Of a DNA stretch of 64,000 bases, positions 58,203 through 64,000 are shown piece after piece. This DNA is from Terrisporobacter petrolearius (lineage in GTDB: Bacteria; Bacillota; Clostridia; Peptostreptococcales; Peptostreptococcaceae). Position numbers and translations under genes: made by a program. Within the stretch, counting starts at the first letter, position 1. Each line of letters opens with the position of its first letter. The notes below the pieces were generated by a model. It was not told where the DNA came from. It did not search any database and saw only the letters and a program-made list of their open reading frames with translations. The DNA is taken from NCBI RefSeq assembly GCF_020748185.1, contig NZ_JAHZMO010000001.1:213987-277986 (forward strand). The letters are read 5' to 3'.

Positions 58203-59315
58203 ATGAAGAAAATAATATCAACAGCTTTAATTTGCTCAATGTTATTTTCAGCTAGTAGCATGGTATATGTTAGTGCTGAAAATACAGAAAGTAAGCTAAA
58301 GTCTAATCAAGAAAAGCAAGAAGAATTAGATGTAAAGATAAAAAATTTAAATGAAAAGAAAGAAAAAGTTGAAGAAAAGATTAATCAAGCAAACAAAAAA
58401 ATAGAAACAATAAATAATGAATCAGAAAAATTAAAAGAAGACATTAAGAAACTAGAAAAAGATATAACTTCAAATGAAGAAAGCTTAGGAGACAGATTAA
58501 AAGTTATAAATAGTAACTATACATTAGGTTATTTAAAGGTTATACTAAGTAGTAATTCTATTTCTGACTTTTTAAATAATGTTTATATAGTGCAAGAAGT
58601 TGTAGAACAAGATAAACAAATGTTAAAAGATTTAGAATCTGATAAAAGTGAAATAGAAGAAAAGAAAACAATACTAGATAAAAATAAAGAAGAAGCTAAA
58701 GTAATTAAAGATGAGTTAGTGAAAGATAAAGAAAGTTTAGAGGAAGATAAAGCAGAGCTAAAAAAATTAAAGAGCCAATTAGTTAATGAAGAAGAAGCGT
58801 TAGAAGGAAAGCTACAAAAAATAGCAGCAGAAAATGCAGCAACTTCTAGTGAATCAAATTCTAGCAAATCAGATTCTAACAAATCAGATTCTAACAAATC
58901 AGATTCTAGTAATTCAAATGCTGTAATATCAAATGGATCGTGGCCAGTACCTGGACATAGTACAATATCTTCACCTTTTGGATATAGAATACACCCTGTG
59001 TTGGGAGTAAGTAAATTACATACAGGAGTAGATATACCAGCGCCTACAGGAACTCCAGCAGTTGCAGTTGCTAGTGGAACTGTAATTTATTCAGGTGTTC
59101 AAGGAAGTTATGGAAATACAGTAATGATAAGACATGATAATGGATTAGTATCACTTTATGCTCATAATAGCGCTTTAATAGTTAAAGTAGGGGATAAGGT
59201 TAAAAAAGGACAAGTTGTGACTAAAATAGGATCAACAGGAAGATCAACAGGACCACATTTACATTTTGAAATTAGAGTAAATGGAACTCCTCAAAACCCA
59301 TTAAATTACTTATAA
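58203..59315 (+). CDS. Secreted coiled-coil M23 peptidase, likely FtsEX partner
   Basis: Start at ATG 58203 after GGGGGA. The 370-aa protein has a signal peptide (cleavage near VSA, about 24), a long Lys/Glu-rich coiled coil (about 28-210), a Ser/Asn/Lys/Asp linker containing KSDSN repeats (about 217-240) and a LytM/M23 domain (about 250-370). Zinc ligands are in [10 protein letters not shown] (His and Asp), the motif [12 protein letters not shown] follows, and [12 protein letters not shown] carries the HLH pair. Architecture and place after ftsEX match PcsB/EnvC/CwlO-type proteins whose coiled coil is moved by FtsX to expose the catalytic site. Confidence 0.93.
   Translation: MKKIISTALICSMLFSASSMVYVSAENTESKLKSNQEKQEELDVKIKNLNEKKEKVEEKINQANKKIETINNESEKLKEDIKKLEKDITSNEESLGDRLKVINSNYTLGYLKVILSSNSISDFLNNVYIVQEVVEQDKQMLKDLESDKSEIEEKKTILDKNKEEAKVIKDELVKDKESLEEDKAELKKLKSQLVNEEEALEGKLQKIAAENAATSSESNSSKSDSNKSDSNKSDSSNSNAVISNGSWPVPGHSTISSPFGYRIHPVLGVSKLHTGVDIPAPTGTPAVAVASGTVIYSGVQGSYGNTVMIRHDNGLVSLYAHNSALIVKVGDKVKKGQVVTKIGSTGRSTGPHLHFEIRVNGTPQNPLNYL
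58866..58910 (+). repeat. 15-bp tandem repeat, three copies, in the M23 linker
   Basis: AAATCAGATTCTAAC (58866-58880), again at 58881-58895 and as AAATCAGATTCTAGT at 58896-58910. In frame, it encodes K-S-D-S-N repeats; copy number may vary between strains without frameshift. Confidence 0.9.
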
Positions 59316-59340
59316 TCTTTTTGGATAAGGAGTAGTATTT

Positions 59341-59862
59341 ATGCAAGAATATGTGGTAGTAGATTTAGAAACTACAGGATTAGACCCATATAGCGGTTGT
59401 GAAATAATAGAAATTGGTATAACAGAAATAAAAAATAATAAAATAGTAAGAAATTATTCAAGATTAGTAAAGCCGGATACAATCATACCTTCTTTTATAA
59501 CAGAAATAACTGGTATAACAAATGAGATGGTAGAAAATGAAGAAGGCATAAAAACTGTTTTACCAAGATTTAGAAAATTCTTAGGTGATAGAGTGATGAT
59601 AGCACATAATGCTAAATTTGATTTGAAGTTTTTAAATTATTATTTACAAAAATATAATTTAGAACCAATAGATAATCATATATGCACTCTAGAAATGCTT
59701 AAAAAATGTAAATCATATAAAGGAAAAAATAAAAAGCTGGAAACTGCATGTAATTATTATAATATCATAAATGAAAATGCCCATAGAGCTGATAGTGATA
59801 CTAAGGCTACGGCAGAGTTATTTTTAATAATAAAAGATGAAGTATTTCCAGAAAACATGTAA
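59341..59862 (+). CDS. DnaQ-like DEDDh 3'-5' exonuclease
   Basis: Single-domain exonuclease of 173 aa. Exo I VVVDLETTGLDP has Asp8 and Glu10, Exo II is MIAHNAKFDLKFLNYYL (about residues 83-99) and Exo III is NAHRADSDTKATAELF (about 145-160) with the His-Asp pair. It resembles the epsilon subunit/PolC proofreading domain and could process 3' ends in repair. Ribosome site AAGGAG precedes ATG 59341, 25 bases after the M23 gene, so it may be cotranscribed with ftsEX. Confidence 0.9.
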   Translation: MQEYVVVDLETTGLDPYSGCEIIEIGITEIKNNKIVRNYSRLVKPDTIIPSFITEITGITNEMVENEEGIKTVLPRFRKFLGDRVMIAHNAKFDLKFLNYYLQKYNLEPIDNHICTLEMLKKCKSYKGKNKKLETACNYYNIINENAHRADSDTKATAELFLIIKDEVFPENM

Positions 59863-59871
59863 TTAAGACTA

Positions 59872-59904
59872 AGAGCTATAGATAAATCTATGGCTCTTTT
59901 TTTA
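59872..59904 (+). terminator. Intrinsic terminator of the ftsEX region
   Basis: AGAGCTATAGAT (59872-59883) with ATCTATGGCTCT (59886-59897), T-run. Confidence 0.85.
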
Positions 59905-59977
59905 TATTGTAAATTTTGTGTTCAATAAAAGTATAGATTCATAGTATATATTAGTAGGAATAATAGGGGGATTAAAT

Positions 59978-60277
59978 ATGAATCACATTTATGTAAATAT
60001 TTATACAGATAAAGTTAAGTTTTACATAGTTTACTATGATCAAAGTGAGAAAGGACAGATTAAAAATGATGAAATTATATTGCCTATTTCTTTTAGTATG
60101 GGCGATAAATTATACTATATAAAAAAAATAATAAGCACAATAATAAAACAATATAATATAGAATCATATAGTTTGGAAGTGGATAGAGATATAGGTGTGG
60201 AGATAGTAGATGCAGTTAAAATGGAAGGAGTTCTAGAAGAATTATTCTCGAGTAAAGGAGTAATGCTATGGAAATAA
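59978..60277 (+). CDS. Hypothetical protein, 99 aa, coupled to a kinase
   Basis: Small protein without signal peptide. The order of predicted elements, strand-strand (IYVNIYTDKVKFYIVYYDQ), strand (DEIILPIS), helix (DKLYYIKKIISTIIKQY), strand (SYSLEVDRD), faintly recalls one half of an RNase H/RuvC-type fold, but catalytic residues cannot be assigned. It overlaps the following Ser/Thr kinase gene by 10 bases and ends VMLWK, so the two are translationally coupled. I do not know the family; it may be a substrate, regulator or partner of the kinase. Ribosome site AGGGGGA. Confidence 0.65.
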   Translation: MNHIYVNIYTDKVKFYIVYYDQSEKGQIKNDEIILPISFSMGDKLYYIKKIISTIIKQYNIESYSLEVDRDIGVEIVDAVKMEGVLEELFSSKGVMLWK

Positions 60278-61287
60278 GTCCAAAACTAAATTTAAAAATA
60301 GTACAAAAGATTAATTCAGAAGGAGTAAATTCAGCTTTATATATAGTTGAAGATAGGCAGCTTAATTGTGAGATGATATTAAAGCAAATAGATAAAAAAA
60401 GATTAAAAGAGTATGATAAATATTTTGAAGAATCTAAAAAGATATCTTCATTGGATCATCCTAATATAATAAAAATTAACTATGCAACTTATGATGATGA
60501 GTATATTTATATAACCATGCCTTATTATAAAAAAGGATCATTAAATCAAATATTGGATTATAGAAGTTTAACAGTAAGGGAAATTATAAAATACTCTTTA
60601 GACTTTCTTTCGGCTCTTTATTATGTACATGACAATGATATAATTCATTGTGATATAAAACCAAATAATATTCTCATAGATGATAATAATCAAGCCATAC
60701 TTGGTGATTTTGGTTCTGCCATAAAACTTGATATTCATGGGTGTGGTAAGCTAAAAAATGTTTACTATAAGCACATAGCACCAGAACAGTGCTTTACATC
60801 AACTGTTGATGGTCGTATTGATATTTACCAAGTTGGAACTACCTTATATAGGATGTGTAATGGAAATGAGGAATATAATAATCAACTTAAAAGATATAAA
60901 AATTTAAATGATTTAAAAATTGCCATATCAAAGGGAAAGTTTCCTGTAAGAAAAAAGTATTTGCCCCATATACCTAAATCTTTAATTGAAGTTATAGAAA
61001 AATGTTTGCAAGTAAAAAGAGAAGAACGATATGAGAATATATTAGATATTTTAAATGATTTATCAAAAATTAAAGAAAATCTTGACTGGAGATACGATAA
61101 AAGGAGCAAGGACTACTTTACATGGATAAAAGATGATAAATATATTATATTAAAACGAGAGGATAAAATATGGTTTATAGAATCAAATCTTATAAAAGGA
61201 ACTAGTAATATGGAAGTAGAAAGCAAGGCGCAAGGATATCGAATAATAAGAAAAATTATAAAAGAAAATGAAAAAACCCTACTTTAA
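60268..61287 (+). CDS. Soluble Ser/Thr protein kinase, HCD variant
   Basis: Protein of 339 aa with an N-terminal Hanks-type kinase domain (about residues 10-275) and no membrane segment. Catalytic residues: Lys39 in EMILKQI, catalytic loop IIHCDIKPNN with Asp129 and Asn134 (Cys replaces Arg of the usual HRD), Mg-binding Asp147 in GDFGSA and the APEQ motif at 171-174. The glycine-rich loop is poor (NSEGVNS). The C-terminal about 65 residues (FTWIKDDKYIILKREDKIWFI) form a small strand-rich extension. It differs from PrkC-type kinases, which have a membrane anchor and PASTA domains. It overlaps a 99-aa gene and ends in a terminator. Confidence 0.88.
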   Translation: MEISPKLNLKIVQKINSEGVNSALYIVEDRQLNCEMILKQIDKKRLKEYDKYFEESKKISSLDHPNIIKINYATYDDEYIYITMPYYKKGSLNQILDYRSLTVREIIKYSLDFLSALYYVHDNDIIHCDIKPNNILIDDNNQAILGDFGSAIKLDIHGCGKLKNVYYKHIAPEQCFTSTVDGRIDIYQVGTTLYRMCNGNEEYNNQLKRYKNLNDLKIAISKGKFPVRKKYLPHIPKSLIEVIEKCLQVKREERYENILDILNDLSKIKENLDWRYDKRSKDYFTWIKDDKYIILKREDKIWFIESNLIKGTSNMEVESKAQGYRIIRKIIKENEKTLL

Positions 61288-61309
61288 TCCGTTCAAGTAG
61301 GGTTTTTCA
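61273..61309 (+). terminator. Intrinsic terminator after the kinase gene
   Basis: AAAACCCTACTT with AAGTAGGGTTTTT, loop of 10 bases. Confidence 0.88.
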
Positions 61310-61406
61310 TTAAAATATATTATAAAAAGGGGTTTATTAGGGAATATATTTTGTTTGGGGAGTAATCAGTTATTGGGGAAATAACTGTAAATTTATAATA
61401 ACAAAA

Positions 61407-61413
61407 TTCGACA
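61407..61413 (-). promoter_or_regulatory. Spo0A-box-like site upstream of the 158-aa secreted protein gene
   Basis: On the minus strand TTGTCGAATTTTGT includes the 0A box core TGTCGAA (61407-61413). The same 14 bases occur at 37743-37756 before the SH3/3D gene. It lies 90 bases upstream of ATG 61503. The 7-base core alone is expected several times by chance in this window. Confidence 0.3.
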
Positions 61414-61502
61414 AAATATGCAAGTGTTTTTAAAAAATATATTTTAGTTAAGAAATATATTTGAAAATATCGGTTAAAATACTTTTAATAAGGAGGAGTA
61501 TC

Positions 61503-61979
61503 ATGAAAAAGGAACTAATAATTTACATATTAATTCTAATAGGAGTATTTACGTTTAATAATGTATCTTATTCTATTAATAAAAATAATACATTTGAAAG
61601 TTCGATATATGCAAATAATATTAATGACAAAGATATTAAAATAGAAATCACAAATGTGGAAACAATAAATAGTGCAATTAGTTTAGACGAAATTTATGAA
61701 TCTCATTCTATTATTACTATTAGTATAACTAATACTGGACTAGAAGATGTAGAATTATCCAATATAAACTATTCTGTTTATCAAGATAATAAAAAGCTAC
61801 AAACATTTATAAAAAGCCAAAATAAATATCTAGGATTTGTAGGAACATTAGGAAGTGGAGAACAAAAAAAAGTGACAATAGGAGTAGTATTAGAGAAAAA
61901 AAATAAACCACTAAAGGTGGTTTTTGAAAATTTAAGCGATTGTAGTAAACAAAAGATTATAAAAATAATAAATATTTAA
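61503..61979 (+). CDS. Secreted protein with DUF4352-like Ig fold
   Basis: Start at ATG 61503, six bases after AAGGAGG; an upstream in-frame ATG (61461) has no ribosome site. The 158-aa protein has a signal peptide (KKELIIYILILIGVFTF, cleavage about residue 23) and a beta-sandwich-like body: IKIEITNVETINS, SIITISITNTGLEDVELSNINYSVY (in part), LGFVGTLGSGEQKKVTIGVVLE. This matches extracellular DUF4352/telomeric-repeat-like immunoglobulin domains of unknown role. Monocistronic. Confidence 0.75.
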   Translation: MKKELIIYILILIGVFTFNNVSYSINKNNTFESSIYANNINDKDIKIEITNVETINSAISLDEIYESHSIITISITNTGLEDVELSNINYSVYQDNKKLQTFIKSQNKYLGFVGTLGSGEQKKVTIGVVLEKKNKPLKVVFENLSDCSKQKIIKIINI

Positions 61980-62138
61980 CATATTAATAAAAATAATAAA
62001 TAATAGTTTGAATATTGATTTTTTTCAACATATTAATCATTTATACCTTACAATTGACATAGTGTAATATTACAATTTTGTACTTTGATTTATTTTAATT
62101 TACAATGTATAATTAATTTAACAAGTAAGGAGGTATAT

Positions 62139-63041
62139 ATGAGCTATTACGATAGTAGTGATAATAAAATAAGACGAAAAAAAATTAGTTCTAATAATTC
62201 AAATAAAAGTAATCAAAATGCAGTTAGTACTAAAAATAAACAAGAAATCAATAGAGTCAATAGAAAAGAAATAGATGAAAATTTTGAATTAGAGAAAGAA
62301 TTATTCTATAAAAAAAGAGATAAAAAAAGACGTAAAAGAAATAGTCTTATAAAAAAATGTTTAACTGTTTTGTTAATACTAACATTTATAGGAAGTATAT
62401 TTGCCTCTGTATTAGTAGCTGTATCACTAAAGGGAACTCCCGATGTTACTAAAGATTTAATTTATAATAGTTATGTATCTAAAAATGTGGTTCCAGTTAA
62501 TGAAATTCCAGACAACTTAAAACACGCTATTGTTTCAACGGAAGACAAGAGATTCTATAAACATAGAGGTGTTGATTTTAGATCTCTAACTAGATCTGTT
62601 GTTAATAATATTTTATCAGATTCAACACAAGGTGGAAGTACTATTGATATGCAAGTGTCAAAAAACTTACTGACTAGTGAAGAAAGGACTATGAAGCGAA
62701 AAATTAGAGATATGTACAATGCCATGCAAATGAATAAAATAATGACAAAAGATGAAATTTTGTCTACTTATTTAAATAATATATATTTTGGAAAAGCAAG
62801 TTATGGTGTGGCAGATGCGGCAAAAGCTTATTTTGGAAAAGACGTTAGAGATTTAAATTTGAGTGAATGTGCTATGTTAGCAGGAATTACAAATAATCCA
62901 GCAAAATACATGCAACATGATGAGGCAAAAAGAAGGCAAAAAGTAGTGCTAAAACATATGTATCAGCAAGGTTATATAAGTGAAGATGAATATAAGGACG
63001 CACTTAATGATCCAACACCTTTTAAATCTGAAATTGCATAG
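62139..63041 (+). CDS. mgt: Monofunctional peptidoglycan glycosyltransferase (GT51), divergent
   Basis: Start at ATG 62139 after AAGGAGGT. The 300-aa protein has a basic cytoplasmic N-terminus, one membrane segment (about residues 73-97) and a GT51 domain (about 120-285). Motif 1 STEDKRFYKHRGVD supplies the catalytic Glu135. Motif 2 reads QGGSTIDMQVSKNLL where QGGSTITQQLVKN is usual. Motif 3, normally R-K-x-x-E with the second glutamate, is RKIRD with Asp191. The motif K-x-E-I-L-E-x-Y-L-N is KDEILSTYLNN. No transpeptidase domain follows. It polymerises lipid II into glycan strands in the family; the substitutions leave activity uncertain. Confidence 0.87.
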   Translation: MSYYDSSDNKIRRKKISSNNSNKSNQNAVSTKNKQEINRVNRKEIDENFELEKELFYKKRDKKRRKRNSLIKKCLTVLLILTFIGSIFASVLVAVSLKGTPDVTKDLIYNSYVSKNVVPVNEIPDNLKHAIVSTEDKRFYKHRGVDFRSLTRSVVNNILSDSTQGGSTIDMQVSKNLLTSEERTMKRKIRDMYNAMQMNKIMTKDEILSTYLNNIYFGKASYGVADAAKAYFGKDVRDLNLSECAMLAGITNNPAKYMQHDEAKRRQKVVLKHMYQQGYISEDEYKDALNDPTPFKSEIA

Positions 63042-63047
63042 AGAATT

Positions 63048-63084
63048 AAAATGTCAATAAATAAAACTTATTGGCATTTTTTAG
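63048..63084 (+). terminator. Intrinsic terminator after mgt
   Basis: AAATGTCAATAA with TTATTGGCATTT, one G-U pair, T-run. Confidence 0.85.
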
Positions 63085-63166
63085 TCTACGGTCTTGATAT
63101 TTATTTATTTCATATTATAATAAGATTAATGCTATTTTAAGTTTATTAAATAAAAGAGGTGACTAA

Positions 63167-63583
63167 ATGTTTAAATTTGACTATGATGAAAAAGAATACA
63201 TATTAAATGATGAAAATTTTGATGAATTAATCAACGATGATGATAAACCGGTTAAAGATATTGATAAGGATATGATAATAGAATTGCTAAAAAACTCTCC
63301 AGAAGAAATAATATTTGGTGAGGAGTTTTATATTGAAGCATGTCCAAAGTGCTTAAAAGGAATAAAAGAAAAAGAAAAATTTTTCCCTTTTTTGGAATAT
63401 CATTTTTATATTTATACTAAAGAAGAAAAATATGTTATAAGCACTATAGACAAAGATTATCAAGGGAAATCATTTAACAAACTATCCAGATCAAATCTTG
63501 TAGATGATAGTTATATAGTGAGTATAATAATATGTAAACATTGTAATGATTATATAATACAAGTAGAAAACTGTGAAGTGTAA
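63167..63583 (+). CDS. Hypothetical protein with CPKC/CKHC zinc-ribbon-like pairs
   Basis: Acidic protein of 138 aa, no signal peptide. Two Cys pairs, CPKC (about residues 59-62) and CKHC (about 124-127), are placed like the knuckles of a split zinc ribbon with about 60 residues between them. The N-terminal part is rich in Asp/Glu/Asn. I do not recognise the family. Ribosome site AGAGGTGA precedes ATG 63167. It is followed by a terminator and then the left end of an IS110-family element. Confidence 0.65.
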   Translation: MFKFDYDEKEYILNDENFDELINDDDKPVKDIDKDMIIELLKNSPEEIIFGEEFYIEACPKCLKGIKEKEKFFPFLEYHFYIYTKEEKYVISTIDKDYQGKSFNKLSRSNLVDDSYIVSIIICKHCNDYIIQVENCEV

Positions 63584-63598
63584 TAAAGTATATATTAT

Positions 63599-63628
63599 AG
63601 ACATATCTTTTGATATGTCTTTTTTACA
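63599..63628 (+). terminator. Intrinsic terminator
   Basis: AGACATATC (63599-63607) with GATATGTCT (63612-63620), TTTT loop and T-run. Confidence 0.88.
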
Positions 63629-63659
63629 TGTTAGGAAAAAACATTAAACCTTTCTTCAC

Positions 63660-63860
63660 AAGCTATAATGAAAATGATTGATTCGTGATGGCTTCGCCAA
63701 TAATTAATATAAAGCGAATTAAAACCCTGATTATAATGTAGTAATTTAATTCTTTCTAGGAAACTAGGAGTAGTAACTGATAAGTACAAGATATTGTGCT
63801 AAGAGCACGCGTAGGAATTTTTTTATGACAGTTACTATATATTCGCTTATATTTTTTATG
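63660..63860 (+). ncRNA. Candidate IS110 bridge RNA in the left end of the element
   Basis: The 200 bases before the transposase are non-coding and highly structured. TATAAT (63664-63669) could be the -10. Downstream are ATTCG/CGAAT enclosing a TGGC-TTC-GCCA hairpin (about 63682-63718), a CTAG-GAAA-CTAG hairpin (about 63755-63767), and the stem AGTAACTG (63772-63779) with CAGTTACT (63829-63836), which encloses GTGC-TAAGA-GCAC. In IS110-group elements the left non-coding end encodes a bridge RNA of about 180 bases with internal loops that pair to target and donor DNA. Size and place fit; the loops cannot be assigned without the right end. Confidence 0.6.
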
Positions 63861-63869
63861 GAGGTAGTT

Positions 63870-64000
63870 ATGGAAGCAATAGTAGAAAGATGCGCAGGTT
63901 TAGATGTTCATTTGGATACAGTTGTTGCATGTATTCTATATGGAGACTTAGATAAAAAGCCTAATAAAGAAGTTAAAACATTTTCTACAACAACTAAGGG
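63870..64000 (+). mobile_element. IS110-family transposase/recombinase gene, 5' part
   Basis: ATG 63870 follows GGAGGT by five bases and the frame stays open to the end of the window. The N-terminus MEAIVERCAGLDVHLDTVVA contains G-x-D-V-H-x-x, the first acidic motif of the DEDD (RuvC-like) domain of IS110/IS1111 transposases. Only about 43 residues are visible. These recombinases insert without typical inverted repeats, guided by the element's own RNA. The insertion lies just after the terminator of the preceding gene. Confidence 0.88.

Noticed and set aside
57749..58261. 170-codon minus-strand frame over ftsX and the M23 start
   Set aside because: Antisense shadow across a clearly functional operon.
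1..64000. CRISPR arrays, tRNA or rRNA genes, prophage modules
   Set aside because: No regularly spaced repeats, no tRNA-like TTCRANYC-containing cloverleaf and no phage structural genes were noticed on either strand.

Overview
The window is a low-GC, densely coded stretch of a Firmicutes chromosome. The gene set points to an anaerobic, spore-forming clostridium, most likely in the Peptostreptococcaceae (Clostridioides, Paraclostridium and relatives). Support comes from a Ni-Fe carbon monoxide dehydrogenase operon, cotJ spore-coat genes, strong GGAGG/GGGGG ribosome sites, AT-ending codons and many T-rich intrinsic terminators. The family placement is inference from gene content remembered from relatives; no database search was run.

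Layout. 1-3.7 kb: end of a siderophore/ferrichrome ABC importer (two FecCD permeases, ATPase) and a MATE exporter. 3.7-9.7 kb: complete oligopeptide ABC importer in the order oppB-C-D-F-A behind a promoter whose spacer is a 14-bp palindrome. 9.7-15.5 kb: a small unknown protein, an exonuclease-BRCT fusion, a SulP permease, a MATE exporter with a MerR-type 19-bp-spacer promoter and its probable MerR regulator, and an anchored unknown protein. 15.7-19.4 kb: cooS, a CooF-like ferredoxin and an FAD/NAD oxidoreductase with overlapping ends. 19.6-21 kb: a polytopic membrane protein of unknown function. 21.3-30.5 kb: a YesM/YesN-type two-component system plus a membrane-anchored BMP-family ligand-binding protein, directly before a nucleoside salvage operon (pdp, deoC, deoB, nupC, purine nucleoside phosphorylase). 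30.6-35.6 kb: a structured RNA or leader ending in a terminator, a YhaM-like exoribonuclease, a TIM-barrel protein, a nucleotidyltransferase-like protein and the folE-folP-folB-folK cluster. 35.6-37.3 kb: a MATE exporter and a CsoR-family repressor with a CCCCCTAGGGGG operator in the promoter.

37.8-50.9 kb is rich in cell-envelope genes: SH3/3D protein, five-SH3 protein, L,D-transpeptidase with cell-wall-binding repeats, sugar-1-phosphate transferase, GT2 glycosyltransferase, NlpC/P60 endopeptidase, amidase-like proteins. It is interrupted by a branched-chain amino acid carrier gene (minus strand) with an apparent multi-hairpin attenuator and leader peptide, a second nupC, and the RNase P RNA gene. 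51-64 kb holds cotJA-B-C (minus strand), a TtcA-like thiolase, two DEDDh exonucleases, a MORN-repeat membrane protein, an intracellular subtilisin, ftsE-ftsX with a coiled-coil M23 peptidase, an unknown protein/Ser-Thr kinase pair, a divergent monofunctional glycosyltransferase, and the left end of an IS110-family element with a candidate bridge RNA.

The observations most worth pursuing are the brnQ leader (39.9-40.2 kb), the BMP/two-component/nucleoside arrangement (21-30 kb), the three helically phased 10-bp repeats before the second nupC, the copper-type CsoR controlling a MATE exporter, the unknown structured RNA at 30.65-30.82 kb, the 99-aa protein/kinase pair at 60 kb, and the IS110 left end. 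No CRISPR array, tRNA, rRNA or prophage was seen.
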